This document shows positions 1 to 7,918 of a DNA stretch of 37,746 nt, in pieces. The notes beneath the pieces were generated by a model. The model did no database searches. It worked only from the letters and a program-made list of their open reading frames with translations, and had not been told where the DNA came from. The DNA comes from Rugosimonospora sp036494675 (lineage in GTDB: Bacteria; Actinomycetota; Actinomycetes; Mycobacteriales; Micromonosporaceae). The translations under genes and the position numbers were made by a program. Where the stretch lies: positions 1 through 37,746 of the forward strand of contig DASXOA010000263.1 of NCBI GenBank assembly GCA_036494675.1, read 5' to 3'. The first letter of the stretch is position 1, and the number at the start of each line of letters is the position of its first letter.

Positions 1-387
1 CTCCCGCCGCCGGGCGAACCGCTGCTGGGACCAGCCGCCGGCCGCGGTGCGGCCCTGCACGTAATGGCTGTCCACCTTGGACGCCACCAGCCGGGCGCCC
101 TCGGCCACGCCGACCGCCACCGCGGCCCGGCGGGCCAGCAGCAGCCCCAGCGGGCCGGCCACCCGTACCGCGGCCAGGAACTCGTCCACCCCGCCGAAGG
201 CCGGTGCCCCGGGCGGCGGATGGCACGCGGCGCTCGCCCCGTCCTCGGCGCGCAGCTCCAGCACCCGGTCCGTGCCGGCCACCAACCAGTCGCCGTGACG
301 CTGCGCGAAGCCGTCCAGCCAGCGGGGCATCCGGTCGGGGTCGACCTCGACCCACCGCCCGCCACCCGCCGCCGGCCTGCTGCTCAT
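1..387 (-). CDS. acVLRF1-family peptidyl-tRNA hydrolase / Vms1-like release factor (partial, C-terminus outside window)
   Basis: The frame begins with ATG at 387 and runs off the left edge after 129 codons without a stop. Residues 112-128 read GRTAAGGWSQQRFARRR, the glycine/glutamine-rich loop I recognise as the hallmark of the actinobacterial Vms1-like release factor 1 family. In that family the loop plays the part of the eRF1 GGQ motif and releases nascent chains from stalled ribosomes. The N-terminal part (RWVEVDPDRMPRWLDGFAQR) also fits. It lies 28 bp downstream of the HAD gene on the same strand, so co-transcription is possible. No convincing Shine-Dalgarno precedes the ATG, and an in-frame GTG at 396 is an alternative start. 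The family call rests on the motif; the cellular role (ribosome rescue) is inferred from homologues. Confidence 0.78.
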   Translation of the reverse strand, partial: MSSRPAAGGGRWVEVDPDRMPRWLDGFAQRHGDWLVAGTDRVLELRAEDGASAACHPPPGAPAFGGVDEFLAAVRVAGPLGLLLARRAAVAVGVAEGARLVASKVDSHYVQGRTAAGGWSQQRFARRRE

Positions 388-415
388 CCGACGCACACTA
401 CCCCGGTAGCGCCGG

Positions 416-1174
416 TCAGGAGGCCGTGAGCAGGGCGCGCAGCGCCACCGGGTCGGCTACCTCATGGTCCGGCTCGACCGCGGTGGCCGGATCGATCAGG
501 GTCCGCTCGGAGCGCATCAACACCGTCGTACCCACGCCGGCCCGCCGTCCACAGCGGACGTCCCGGGACCGGGTGTCGCCGACGAACCAGACCTCGTGCG
601 GGCTGACCGACAGTGCCCGGGTGGTCCGCAGGATCAGTTCCGGGTTGGGTTTGCGGACACCCGCCTCGTCGCTGTAGAGCTGCACGGCGAACCGGTCGGC
701 GAGCCCGGCGCGTTCCAGGAAGTCGCGGTGCACGCTGCCGTAGATGGTGTTGCTGACGACGGCCAGCAGGATCCCCCGCCCGGCTGCGTCCTCCAGCAGC
801 TCGACCATGCCGGGCCGGACTCGCCAGTCCTGGCGTACCTCGCCGAGCCGGTAGGTCAGCGTGGTGGCGTGCGCGAGGACGACCTCGCGGGCGGCCGGCG
901 GCCAGTCCGCGGCGACGAAGTCCGCCCACAGCTGCTCGTGGCGCAGCTCGGCCGGCGCGAACGACCGCGCCACCCCGTCCCCCCAGTACCCGTAGGCGTT
1001 CAGTCCGGCGTGCAGGTCGGTCTCGATCGCCGCCACCGCCGGCGGCTGCGCGTCGCTGGCGGCGAGCAGCGTGTGTACCGTCTCGGCCAGCTCTCTCGCC
1101 CAGGTCTTACGGCGGGTGTCCTCGACGATGACGCCACCGAAGTCGAGCAGCAGTGCACGGGGAGCGGTCGGCAT
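416..1174 (-). CDS. HAD-superfamily hydrolase
   Basis: A 252-residue protein with all four HAD motifs: motif I LLLDFGGV (nucleophile Asp11; the usual second Asp is Gly, as in YihX-like members), motif II VVSNT (Ser141/Asn142), motif III Lys175 in RKPNPE, and motif IV FVGDTRSRD (Asp200, Asp205). An alpha-helical cap lies between motifs I and II. The likely activity is phosphatase or phosphohydrolase on a small cytosolic phospho-metabolite; the substrate cannot be read from sequence. The frame is open upstream to 1252, but the conserved beta-strand starts directly after the ATG at 1174, so that start is chosen. It reads in the same direction as the release-factor gene downstream and the LysE gene upstream. 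Confidence 0.85.
   Translation of the reverse strand: MPTAPRALLLDFGGVIVEDTRRKTWARELAETVHTLLAASDAQPPAVAAIETDLHAGLNAYGYWGDGVARSFAPAELRHEQLWADFVAADWPPAAREVVLAHATTLTYRLGEVRQDWRVRPGMVELLEDAAGRGILLAVVSNTIYGSVHRDFLERAGLADRFAVQLYSDEAGVRKPNPELILRTTRALSVSPHEVWFVGDTRSRDVRCGRRAGVGTTVLMRSERTLIDPATAVEPDHEVADPVALRALLTAS
547..559. repeat. 13-bp palindrome GTCCACAGCGGAC (iterated motif, variant)
   Basis: Inside the HAD gene. It is a one-mismatch copy of the palindrome GTCCAC(A/T)GTGGAC that recurs at 3237 and 6227. See findings; significance is unproven. Confidence 0.4.
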
Positions 1175-1379
1175 GCCCCGACGGTAACCCGGCCCGGGCT
1201 TCGCCGGTCCACGCGCGCGCCGCTGGCCGGCTTTATCCGTCGCCGGGAGCATCTCCGGCCCCGGCGGAGGCCGCCTCCCTCGGCGCCCTGGGCCGGGCGC
1301 GTTGCCGGTCGGCGCGCCGCCGGCGGGCCGGAACGAAGGCCACGTCCGGCTGGGGGCGGGAGCCCGGTGGTACCGCGGC

Positions 1380-2006
1380 TCAGGCCAGCACGGCCAGGCG
1401 TACGGCCAGCGCCACCATCACCGCGCTGGACACCAGCGCCGTGACCAGCCGGCCACGGCGTCCGGCCAGCGCCCTGCCGAGCACCGACCCGCCGGCGGCC
1501 ACCAGCAGCTGCCAGCTCGCCGAGGCGGCGAACGCGGCGGCCACGAACAGCGCCCCGTCGGGCAGCGACCGGGCGGCGGCCTGCCGGCCGAGCACCAGCG
1601 CGCTGAAGTACAGCATGGTGGCCGGGTTGAGCAGGGTGAGGCCGAGCAGCCCGGCGTAGGCCCGGCCCGGAGTCGACAGGGCGAGCCGGTCGGGTCGCGC
1701 GGCGATCGCCTCGCGGTGTGCCCGCCACGCCGACCACGCGGTACGCGCGGCGAGCCCGAGGAGTACGGCGAGGGCGATCCAGCGCAGCGGCGTGGCGACC
1801 GGGCGGACCAGCCCGGCGATGGCGGCGCCTCCGGCCACGGCGAGCAGCGCGTAGAGCCCGTCGGCCGTGGCCACGCCCAGGCCGGCGCCCGCGCCGACGG
1901 TCAGCGAGGTCCGTGCGGCAAGGCCCATGATGAGTACCCCGATGGCGCCGACCGGGATGGCCACCCCGTACCCGGCCAGCAGCCCGGAGAGCAGCGCGTC
2001 CGTCAC
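1380..2006 (-). CDS. LysE-family amino acid exporter
   Basis: A 208-residue, very hydrophobic protein with about five to six membrane segments. The N-terminus LLAGYGVAIPVGAIGVLI is the LysE/RhtB signature, followed by the small-residue loop GVATADGLYAL and a central LNPATMLYF block. The family exports basic amino acids, cysteine-pathway or other small metabolites across the plasma membrane; the substrate here is unknown. I chose the GTG at 2006 because the family signature begins within a dozen residues of it. The in-frame ATGs upstream (2060, 2090) would place a strong hairpin (2050-2068) inside the gene. It is separated from the suf operon by that hairpin and probably has its own promoter. 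Confidence 0.85.
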   Translation of the reverse strand: MTDALLSGLLAGYGVAIPVGAIGVLIMGLAARTSLTVGAGAGLGVATADGLYALLAVAGGAAIAGLVRPVATPLRWIALAVLLGLAARTAWSAWRAHREAIAARPDRLALSTPGRAYAGLLGLTLLNPATMLYFSALVLGRQAAARSLPDGALFVAAAFAASASWQLLVAAGGSVLGRALAGRRGRLVTALVSSAVMVALAVRLAVLA

Positions 2007-2049
2007 GCGGTGAGCGTGCCAACCGGCGACCCGTCCCGCCACCGGATTT

Positions 2050-2068
2050 CCGCCCGCCATGCGGGCGG
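2050..2068 (-). terminator. Hairpin terminator of the suf operon
   Basis: Perfect 8-bp arms CCGCCCGC / GCGGGCGG with a 3-nt CAT loop, 67-85 nt downstream of the sufT stop. No T-tract follows, as is common for actinobacterial intrinsic terminators. Confidence 0.65.
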
Positions 2069-2134
2069 GCGCCGGGCGAGCCGCCCGCAATGCAGCCGGG
2101 CGCGATGCGGCCGCGCCGCGTCAGACGGGTCGCG

Positions 2135-2461
2135 TCAGACGTTGAAGCCGAGGGCGCGCAGCTGCTCGCGGCCGTCGTCGGTGATCTTGTCGGGGCCCCA
2201 CGGCGGCAGCCAGACCCAGTTGATCCGGATGTCGCTCACCAGGCCGCCGCCCGGACCCGTGCACAGCGCCTGCCGGGCCTGGTCCTCGATCACGTCGGTC
2301 AGCGGGCAGGCCGCCGAGGTCAGCGTCATGTCGACGGTGGCGACGTTCTCCTCGTCAACGTGGATGCCGTAGATCAGGCCCAGATCGACCACGTTGATGC
2401 CCAGCTCCGGGTCGACAACGTCCTTGAGTGCCTCTTCGATGTCGGCCATCGCTGTGGTCAT
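2135..2461 (-). CDS. sufT: Fe-S assembly factor SufT (DUF59/MIP18-like)
   Basis: A 108-residue single-domain protein of the DUF59 (PaaD/MIP18) family, which helps mature Fe-S proteins, especially 4Fe-4S targets. The signature VVDPELGINVVDLGLIY (residues 15-31) and the reactive Cys52 in SAACPLTD are present, and the C-terminal WVWLPPWGPDKIT motif is typical of actinobacterial SufT. It is the last gene of the suf operon. Its ATG (2459-2461) overlaps the TGA of sufU in an ATGA tetranucleotide, so translation is probably coupled. Start and function are well supported; the exact client proteins are not visible from sequence. Confidence 0.9.
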   Translation of the reverse strand: MTTAMADIEEALKDVVDPELGINVVDLGLIYGIHVDEENVATVDMTLTSAACPLTDVIEDQARQALCTGPGGGLVSDIRINWVWLPPWGPDKITDDGREQLRALGFNV

Positions 2462-2973
2462 GACTCGCCCCCTACCGTTGCCGTTGAACCGCCAGAATCC
2501 GGCCGCTTGACCGCGGCCGCTCCTTCGTCGGCGCCGCTGGCGGCCGCTCTGGCGGCGGCATCCTTGAACGCCATCCACGGTAGCAGCGCGCACTTGACCC
2601 GAGCCGGGTACTTCGCCACCCCCGCGAACGCGATCGCGTCCTCCAGCAGCTCTTCGTCCGGTTCCGCCTGGCCCCGGTCCGACATCAGGGTGACGAAGGC
2701 CTCCTGGCGCTCCATCGCGTCGCTCAGCGGTCGGCCGTGGACCAGTTCGTAGAGCACGCTGGCCGCCGCCTGGCTGATCGAGCAGCCCATGCCGTCGTAC
2801 GACACGTCCTTCACCACGCCGTCGCGCAGGTCCACCCGCAGGGTCACCTCGTCGCCGCAGGTCGGGTTCACGTGGTGCGCCTCGGCCTGGAACGGCTCGC
2901 GCAGGCCACGCCCGTGCGGGTGCTTGTAGTGATCCAGGATGATCTCCTGGTACAGCTGGTCGGGGGCGGTCAC
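2458..2973 (-). CDS. sufU: Fe-S assembly sulfur-transfer protein SufU
   Basis: A 171-residue SufU/IscU-like protein. In Gram-positive bacteria SufU is a zinc-bound partner that accepts persulfide sulfur from SufS and passes it to SufBCD. Visible ligands are Cys39 and Asp41 (NPTCGD), Cys64 (GMGCSIS) and Cys128 (VKCALLPW). The roughly 18-21-residue insertion between the second and third Cys region that marks SufU is present. The final 30 residues are low-complexity Ala/Gly. It starts with GTG at 2973, overlapping the sufS TGA by GTGA, and its own stop overlaps the sufT ATG. Part of the coupled sufS-sufU-sufT tail of the operon. Confidence 0.93.
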   Translation of the reverse strand: MTAPDQLYQEIILDHYKHPHGRGLREPFQAEAHHVNPTCGDEVTLRVDLRDGVVKDVSYDGMGCSISQAAASVLYELVHGRPLSDAMERQEAFVTLMSDRGQAEPDEELLEDAIAFAGVAKYPARVKCALLPWMAFKDAAARAAASGADEGAAAVKRPDSGGSTATVGGES

Positions 2974-4196
2974 GAGAACACCTTCCGCACCTGGTTCAGG
3001 CCCCGTACCAGGGCATCGATCTCCTCGGTCGTGGTGTACAGGTAGAACGAGGCCCGGGTCATGGCCGGCACGCCGAAGCGTACGCACGTCGGGCGGGCGC
3101 AGTGGTGCCCGACCCGCACCTGGACGCCGACCGAGTCGAGTACCTGGCCCACGTCGTGCGGGTGCACGCCGGTCAGGTCGAAGGAGATCGTGCCGCCCCG
3201 CCCGGCCGGTACCGTCGGGCCGAAGATCCGCACTCCGTCCACTGTGGACAGAGCGCCCAGGGCGTACGTGGTGATCTCCCGCTCGTGCTCGGCGATCGCC
3301 GGCATGCCGATCGCCCGCAGGTAGTCCACGGCCGCACCGAGCCCGATGGCCTGGGCGATCGGCGGGGTACCCGCCTCGAACCGGGCCGGCGGCGCCATGT
3401 AGGTCGTCTTCTCCATGGTGACGGTCTCGATCATCGAGCCGCCGCTGAGGAACGGCGGCATGCCGGCCAGGATCTCGCCCCGGCCCCACAGCACGCCGAT
3501 CCCGGTCGGGCCGAGCATCTTGTGGCCGGTGAACGCGATGAAGTCCACGTCCAGCGCGGACACGTCCACCGGCAGGTGCGGGACCGACTGGGAGCAGTCG
3601 AGCATCACCAGCGCGCCGACCTCGTGTGCCCGCCGGGTGATCTGCTCGGTCGGGTTCACCGTGCCCAGCGTGTTGGACATGTGCACCACGCTGACGAGCT
3701 TCGTGCGCTCGGTGACCATGTCGTCCAATGTGGACAGATCCAGCCGGCCCTCGTCGGTGACGCCGAACCAGCGCAGCGTCGCGCCGGTACGCTCGCACAG
3801 CAACTGCCACGGCACGATGTTGGAGTGGTGCTCCATCTCGGAGATCACGATCTCGTCGCCGGGCCGCAGCCGCGCCCCGTACGAGTACGCGACGAGGTTG
3901 ATCGCCTCGGTCGAGTTCTTGGTGAACACGATCTCGTCCGGCGAAGCGGCGCCGATGAACGTCGCGAGCTTGGCCCGCGCACCCTCGTACGCCATCGTCG
4001 ACTCGGTACCCAGCGTGTGCACCGAGCGGGCCACGTTGGCGTTGTGTCGCGCGTAGTGATCTTCGAGCGCGTCGAGTACCTGGCGCGGTTTCTGTGAGGT
4101 GTTCGCGCTGTCCAGGTACGCCAGCCGGTACCCGTTGATCTCCCGATCCAGGATCGGGAAATCCTTGCGGATCTTCTCGACGTCGAAGTCCATCAT
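2970..4196 (-). CDS. sufS: Cysteine desulfurase SufS
   Basis: A 408-residue PLP enzyme, class II NifS-like (SufS/CsdA). It converts L-cysteine to alanine and leaves a persulfide on the enzyme for transfer to SufU. The PLP Schiff-base lysine is Lys226 (TGHKMLGPTG). The cofactor-stacking His123 lies in EMEHHSN, Asp200 in MLDCSQS, and the catalytic Cys366 in RVGHHCARP. Two adjacent ATGs exist (4196 and 4193). The GGGAG upstream is 4 nt from the first and 7 nt from the second, so 4193 is an equally good start. The gap after sufC is 18 nt and the end overlaps sufU. The coding sequence contains two copies or variants of the GTCCAC-type palindrome. Confidence 0.95.
   Translation of the reverse strand: MMDFDVEKIRKDFPILDREINGYRLAYLDSANTSQKPRQVLDALEDHYARHNANVARSVHTLGTESTMAYEGARAKLATFIGAASPDEIVFTKNSTEAINLVAYSYGARLRPGDEIVISEMEHHSNIVPWQLLCERTGATLRWFGVTDEGRLDLSTLDDMVTERTKLVSVVHMSNTLGTVNPTEQITRRAHEVGALVMLDCSQSVPHLPVDVSALDVDFIAFTGHKMLGPTGIGVLWGRGEILAGMPPFLSGGSMIETVTMEKTTYMAPPARFEAGTPPIAQAIGLGAAVDYLRAIGMPAIAEHEREITTYALGALSTVDGVRIFGPTVPAGRGGTISFDLTGVHPHDVGQVLDSVGVQVRVGHHCARPTCVRFGVPAMTRASFYLYTTTEEIDALVRGLNQVRKVFS
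3237..3249. repeat. 13-bp perfect palindrome GTCCACTGTGGAC inside sufS
   Basis: Falls on codons for L-S-T-V-D, using the rare threonine codon ACA. TGTGGACAG at 3243-3251 is a DnaA-box-like nonamer on the minus strand. A degenerate copy, GTCCAATGTGGAC, lies at 3723-3735. Confidence 0.45.
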
Positions 4197-4214
4197 GACG
4201 CTCCCGTCCCGGCC

Positions 4215-4976
4215 TTACGCCGCCGCGCTGACGTACCGCTCGTAGCCCTCGGCTTCCAGCCGCTCGGCGAGTTCCGGGCCACCCTCCTCGACGATCCGGC
4301 CGGCGACGAACACGTGCACGTGGTCCGGCTTCACGTAGCGCAGGATCCGGGTGTAGTGGGTGATCAGCAGCAGGCCGGTGTCGCCGCTGTCCCGGACCCG
4401 GTTCACTCCCTCGCTGACCACCCGCAGCGCGTCGATGTCCAGCCCCGAGTCAGTCTCGTCGAGGATGGCCACCTTCGGCTTGAACAGTTCGAGCTGGACG
4501 ATCTCGTGGCGCTTCTTCTCGCCACCGGAGAAGCCCTCGTTCACGTTGCGCTGGGCGAAGGCCGGGTCCATGCCGAGCCGGTCCATCGACTCCTTGAGTT
4601 CCTTGCCCCAGGTGCGCAGCTTCGGCGCCTCGCCGTCGATCGCGGTCTTCGCGCTGCGCAGGAAGTTGGCCACCGACACACCGGGAACCTCGACCGGGTA
4701 CTGCATGGCCAGGAACAGCCCGGCGCGGGCCCGCTCGTCGACGGTCATGGCCAGCACGTCCTGCCCGTCGAGCAGGACCTCGCCGCTGGTGATCTGGTAC
4801 TTCGGGTGCCCGGCGATGGAGTAGGCCAGGGTGGACTTGCCGGAGCCGTTGGGGCCCATGATGGCGTGCGTCTCGCCCGCCTTCACGGTCAGGTCGACGC
4901 CGGCCAGGATCGGCTTCAGCTCGCCCTCGGGCAGCTTCACCGACACTTGCAGATCACGAATTTCCAGGACACTCAC
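4215..4976 (-). CDS. sufC: Fe-S assembly ATPase SufC
   Basis: A 253-residue cytosolic ABC-type ATPase that binds SufB and SufD and powers cluster assembly on the SufBC2D scaffold. The domains follow the ABC order: Walker A GPNGSGKST (41-49), Q-loop in LAMQYPVEVPG, signature FSGGEKKR, Walker B AILDETDSGLDID (the SufC-type DETDSGLD variant), and switch His in LLITHYTR. The GTG at 4976 is chosen because it overlaps the TGA of the Rieske gene as GTGA and gives the family-typical N-terminus VSVLEIRDLQV. It sits between the Rieske ferredoxin and sufS. Confidence 0.95.
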   Translation of the reverse strand: MSVLEIRDLQVSVKLPEGELKPILAGVDLTVKAGETHAIMGPNGSGKSTLAYSIAGHPKYQITSGEVLLDGQDVLAMTVDERARAGLFLAMQYPVEVPGVSVANFLRSAKTAIDGEAPKLRTWGKELKESMDRLGMDPAFAQRNVNEGFSGGEKKRHEIVQLELFKPKVAILDETDSGLDIDALRVVSEGVNRVRDSGDTGLLLITHYTRILRYVKPDHVHVFVAGRIVEEGGPELAERLEAEGYERYVSAAA

Positions 4977-5299
4977 GGGGTAACTCCATTGCTTGGTTCC
5001 AACGAGACGAAGACAAAGCCGTCGCGGACCTCGACGGGGTAGACAGGCACCGGTTCGGTCGCGGGCAGGCCGGTCGGCGCGCCGGTACGCAGGTCGAACC
5101 GCGACCCGTGCAACCAGCACTCCAGCGTGCAGCCCTCGATCTCGCCCTCGGACAGCGGTACCGCCGCGTGCGTGCACTCGTCGTAGACCGCGTGCACGTC
5201 ACCGTCGTCGGTGCGCACCAGTGCCACCGGGGTGCCGTCGATCTCGGCGCTGATCGCGGTCCCGGGCTTGATGTCCTCGACCGCACAAACCTTGATCAC
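4973..5299 (-). CDS. Rieske-type 2Fe-2S ferredoxin of the suf operon
   Basis: A 108-residue single-domain protein with a Rieske cluster site: Cys42-x-His44 (CTH) and Cys61-x2-His64 (CWLH). It resembles the ferredoxin component of non-heme iron dioxygenases (BphF-like), but no oxygenase gene is nearby. It is inserted between sufD and sufC with GTGA overlaps on both sides (start GTG at 5299, stop at 4973-4975), so it is translated as part of the operon. By position it probably donates electrons to, or receives a cluster from, the SufBCD scaffold; this role is inference. The same gene order occurs in other actinomycetes as far as I recall, whereas the M. tuberculosis operon lacks it. Confidence 0.9.
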   Translation of the reverse strand: MIKVCAVEDIKPGTAISAEIDGTPVALVRTDDGDVHAVYDECTHAAVPLSEGEIEGCTLECWLHGSRFDLRTGAPTGLPATEPVPVYPVEVRDGFVFVSLEPSNGVTP

Positions 5300-6465
5300 G
5301 CCGACGCCTCCTGGAGGCGGGCCTCGATCTCGGCGCTCAGCCGCTCGCGCAGCGCCTCGACCGGGATCTTGTTGAGCAGCTCCGTGAAGAAGCCGCGGAC
5401 CACCAGCCGGCGCGCCTCGGTCTCCGGGATGCCCCGAGCCATCAGGTAGAACAGCTGCTCGTCGTCGAACCGGCCGGTCGCGCTGGCGTGGCCGGCGCCG
5501 ACCACCTCGCCGGTCTCGATCTCCAGATTGGGTATCGAGTCGGCCCGCGCGCCGTCGGAGAGCAGCAGGTTGCGGTTGACCTCGTAGGTGTCGGTACCGG
5601 TGGCCTCCGCCCGGATCAGCACGTCGCCGACCCACACCGTGTGCGCCTCGCGGCCCTGCAACGCGCCGCGGTAGCTCACGTTGCTGCGGCAGTCCGGGAC
5701 CGAGTGGTCGACCAGCAGCCGGTGCTCGAAGTGCTGCCTGGCGTCGGCGAAGTACAGCCCGTACAGCTCGGCCTCCCCGCCCCGGTCGGCGTAGTCCACG
5801 CTGGCGTACTGGCGGACCAGGTCGCCGCCGAGCGACACCTGCACGTGTACCAGCTTGGCGTCGCGCTCCAACCGGAAGCGCAGGTGCTGCGCCTGCACCG
5901 CGTCGGGTGCCCAGTCGGCGACGGTGACCAGGGTCAGCCGGGCACCCCGGCCCACCGACACCTCGACGTTGTCGGCCAGCGTCGCGCTGCCCGCGTGCTC
6001 CAGCACCAGGGTCACCTCGGCCAGCTCGCCGACCTCGACGAACGTGTGGCCGAACGAGGCGTCCAGGCCGGAGCCGACCACCCGTACCATCGCCGGCCCC
6101 TGGCCCACCGTGCCCGGCGCCACCGATACCAGCAGGGCCTGCGCGGCCCGGGTCCATGCCAGCGCGCTGATCCGGTCGAACGGCGTCAGCACACTGCCCA
6201 ACCGCTTGTCGTCTTTGTCCACAGTGGACACGGATACCCCGGCGGGCAGGTCGCCGTACTCGTGCTTGGGCTCGACACCGGACGGCCCACCGTCCCCGTC
6301 TGCCAGCCCGCGCAGCCGCTTGAGCGGGGTGAACCGCCACTCCTCCTCACGCCCGGTCAGCGCGGGGAAGTCGGCCACGTCGAACGAGCGCAGCGCCTGG
6401 GACTTGGTCTTCGGCGGGGGCGCGACGAATGAGGCGGGCGCAGTCATGTCCTTCGGAGTCTCCAT
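5296..6465 (-). CDS. sufD: Fe-S scaffold subunit SufD
   Basis: A 389-residue SufB/SufD-family beta-helix protein. SufD pairs with SufB on the SufC dimer and is needed for iron acquisition by the scaffold. The C-terminal core (residues about 260-380) carries the family blocks GTDTYEVNRNLLL, GHASATGRFDDEQLFYL and GIPETEARRLVVRGF. The GH in VGAGHASATG corresponds to the conserved SufD histidine. The N-terminal third is divergent, as usual. The first ATG (6465) lacks a Shine-Dalgarno, and the internal ATG six codons later is an alternative. The gap after sufB is 34 bp. The stop overlaps the Rieske gene by GTGA. A TTGTCCACA-containing palindrome lies inside the gene at 6227. Confidence 0.93.
   Translation of the reverse strand: METPKDMTAPASFVAPPPKTKSQALRSFDVADFPALTGREEEWRFTPLKRLRGLADGDGGPSGVEPKHEYGDLPAGVSVSTVDKDDKRLGSVLTPFDRISALAWTRAAQALLVSVAPGTVGQGPAMVRVVGSGLDASFGHTFVEVGELAEVTLVLEHAGSATLADNVEVSVGRGARLTLVTVADWAPDAVQAQHLRFRLERDAKLVHVQVSLGGDLVRQYASVDYADRGGEAELYGLYFADARQHFEHRLLVDHSVPDCRSNVSYRGALQGREAHTVWVGDVLIRAEATGTDTYEVNRNLLLSDGARADSIPNLEIETGEVVGAGHASATGRFDDEQLFYLMARGIPETEARRLVVRGFFTELLNKIPVEALRERLSAEIEARLQEASA
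6227..6239. repeat. 13-bp perfect palindrome GTCCACAGTGGAC inside sufD
   Basis: Preceded by TT, so positions 6225-6233 read TTGTCCACA, a match to the actinobacterial DnaA-box consensus. It encodes V-S-T-V-D with the disfavoured codon ACT. Confidence 0.45.
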
Positions 6466-6499
6466 CGTGTTCGCGGGTTGTCTGACGGGCGGCGGCCGG

Positions 6500-7918
6500 T
6501 CAGCCGACCGCCCCCTCCATCTGCAGCTCGATCAGGCGGTTGAGCTCCAGCGCGTACTCCATCGGAAGCTCCTTGGCGATCGGCTCGATGAAGCCGCGCA
6601 CGATCATCGCCATCGCCTCGTCCTCGGTCAGGCCGCGGCTCATCAGGTAGAACAACTGGTCCTCGCTGACCTTCGAGACGGTCGCCTCGTGCCCCATCGA
6701 CACGTCGTCCTCGCGGATGTCGACGTAGGGATAGGTGTCCGACCGGGAGATCGCGTCGACCAGCAGCGCGTCGCACTTGACCGTCGAGCGGCTGTGGTGC
6801 GAACCCTCCAGCACCTGGACCAGGCCGCGGTAGCTGGTGCGGCCGCCGGCCCGGGCGATCGACTTGCTGATGATCGTCGAGGAGGTGTGCGGCGCGGCGT
6901 GCACCATCTTCGCGCCCGCGTCCTGGTGCTGGCCGTCACCGGCCATCGCCACCGACAGCACCTCGCCCTTGGCGTGCTCGCCGACCATGTAGACCGCCGG
7001 GTACTTCATGGTGACCTTGGAGCCGATGTTGCCGTCGATCCACTCCATGGTGCCGCCCTCGTGGCAGACGGCCCGCTTGGTGACCAGGTTGTAGACGTTG
7101 TTCGACCAGTTCTGGATCGTGGTGTAGCGGCAGCGGGCGTTCTTCTTCACGATGATCTCGACGACCGCGCTGTGCAGCGAGTCGGAGGAGTAGATCGGCG
7201 CGGTGCAGCCCTCGACGTAGTGCACGTAGGCACCCTCGTCGACGATGATCAGCGTCCGCTCGAACTGGCCCATGTTCTCCGTGTTGATCCGGAAGTACGC
7301 CTGCAGCGGGATCTCCACGTGCACGCCCTTGGGCACGTAGATGAACGAGCCGCCGGACCAGACCGAGGTGTTGAGCGCGGCGAACTTGTTGTCCCCGACC
7401 GGGATCACCGTGCCGAAGTACTCCTTGAAGATGTCCTCGTACTCGCGCAGGCCGGTGTCGGTGTCCACGAAGATGACGCCCTGCGCCTCCAGGTCCTCCT
7501 GGATCTTGTGGTAGACGACCTCCGACTCGTACTGGGCGGCCACGCCGGAGACCAGGCGCTGCTTCTCGGCCTCCGGGATGCCCAGCCGGTCGTACGTGCT
7601 CTTGATGTCGTCCGGCAGGTCGTCCCAGGTGGCCGCCTGCTTCTCGGTGGAGCGGACGAAGTACTTGATGTTGTCGAAGTCGATGCCGGTCAGATCGGCA
7701 CCCCAGGACGGCATCGGCTTGCGCCCGAACAGCCGCAGCCCCTTCAGGCGCAGGTCGAGCATCCAGGCCGGCTCGTTCTTCTTCGCCGAGATGTCCCGCA
7801 CCACCGCCTCGTTGAGGCCGCGCTGCGCGGTCGCGCCGGCGGCGTCGGAGTCGGACCAGCCGTAGCCGTACCGGCCGAGGTCGGCGAGTTGCTGCTCCTG
7901 GGTGGACAGATCGGTCAT
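6500..7918 (-). CDS. sufB: Fe-S scaffold subunit SufB
   Basis: A 472-residue main scaffold subunit of the SufBCD complex, on which the nascent Fe-S cluster is built. Typical SufB features: the N-terminal helix and KNEPAWMLDLRLKGL, the beta-helix core with RINTENMGQFERTLI and HEGGTMEWIDGNIGSK, and the C-terminal SRSDTYPYVDIR and GHEATVSKVSEDQLFYLMSRG shared with SufD. No intein interrupts it, unlike the M. tuberculosis orthologue. The ATG at 7918 overlaps the sufR TGA (ATGA), with GAGGAC about 7 nt upstream as ribosome-binding site. First structural gene of the operon, so its expression should follow SufR control. Confidence 0.96.
   Translation of the reverse strand: MTDLSTQEQQLADLGRYGYGWSDSDAAGATAQRGLNEAVVRDISAKKNEPAWMLDLRLKGLRLFGRKPMPSWGADLTGIDFDNIKYFVRSTEKQAATWDDLPDDIKSTYDRLGIPEAEKQRLVSGVAAQYESEVVYHKIQEDLEAQGVIFVDTDTGLREYEDIFKEYFGTVIPVGDNKFAALNTSVWSGGSFIYVPKGVHVEIPLQAYFRINTENMGQFERTLIIVDEGAYVHYVEGCTAPIYSSDSLHSAVVEIIVKKNARCRYTTIQNWSNNVYNLVTKRAVCHEGGTMEWIDGNIGSKVTMKYPAVYMVGEHAKGEVLSVAMAGDGQHQDAGAKMVHAAPHTSSTIISKSIARAGGRTSYRGLVQVLEGSHHSRSTVKCDALLVDAISRSDTYPYVDIREDDVSMGHEATVSKVSEDQLFYLMSRGLTEDEAMAMIVRGFIEPIAKELPMEYALELNRLIELQMEGAVG

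Noticed and set aside
18..27. Apparent truncation of the release-factor gene
   Set aside because: It ends only because the window ends; no sign of a biological break.
6500..7918. Possible intein in SufB as in M. tuberculosis
   Set aside because: SufB is 472 residues with continuous family similarity; no intein blocks are present.
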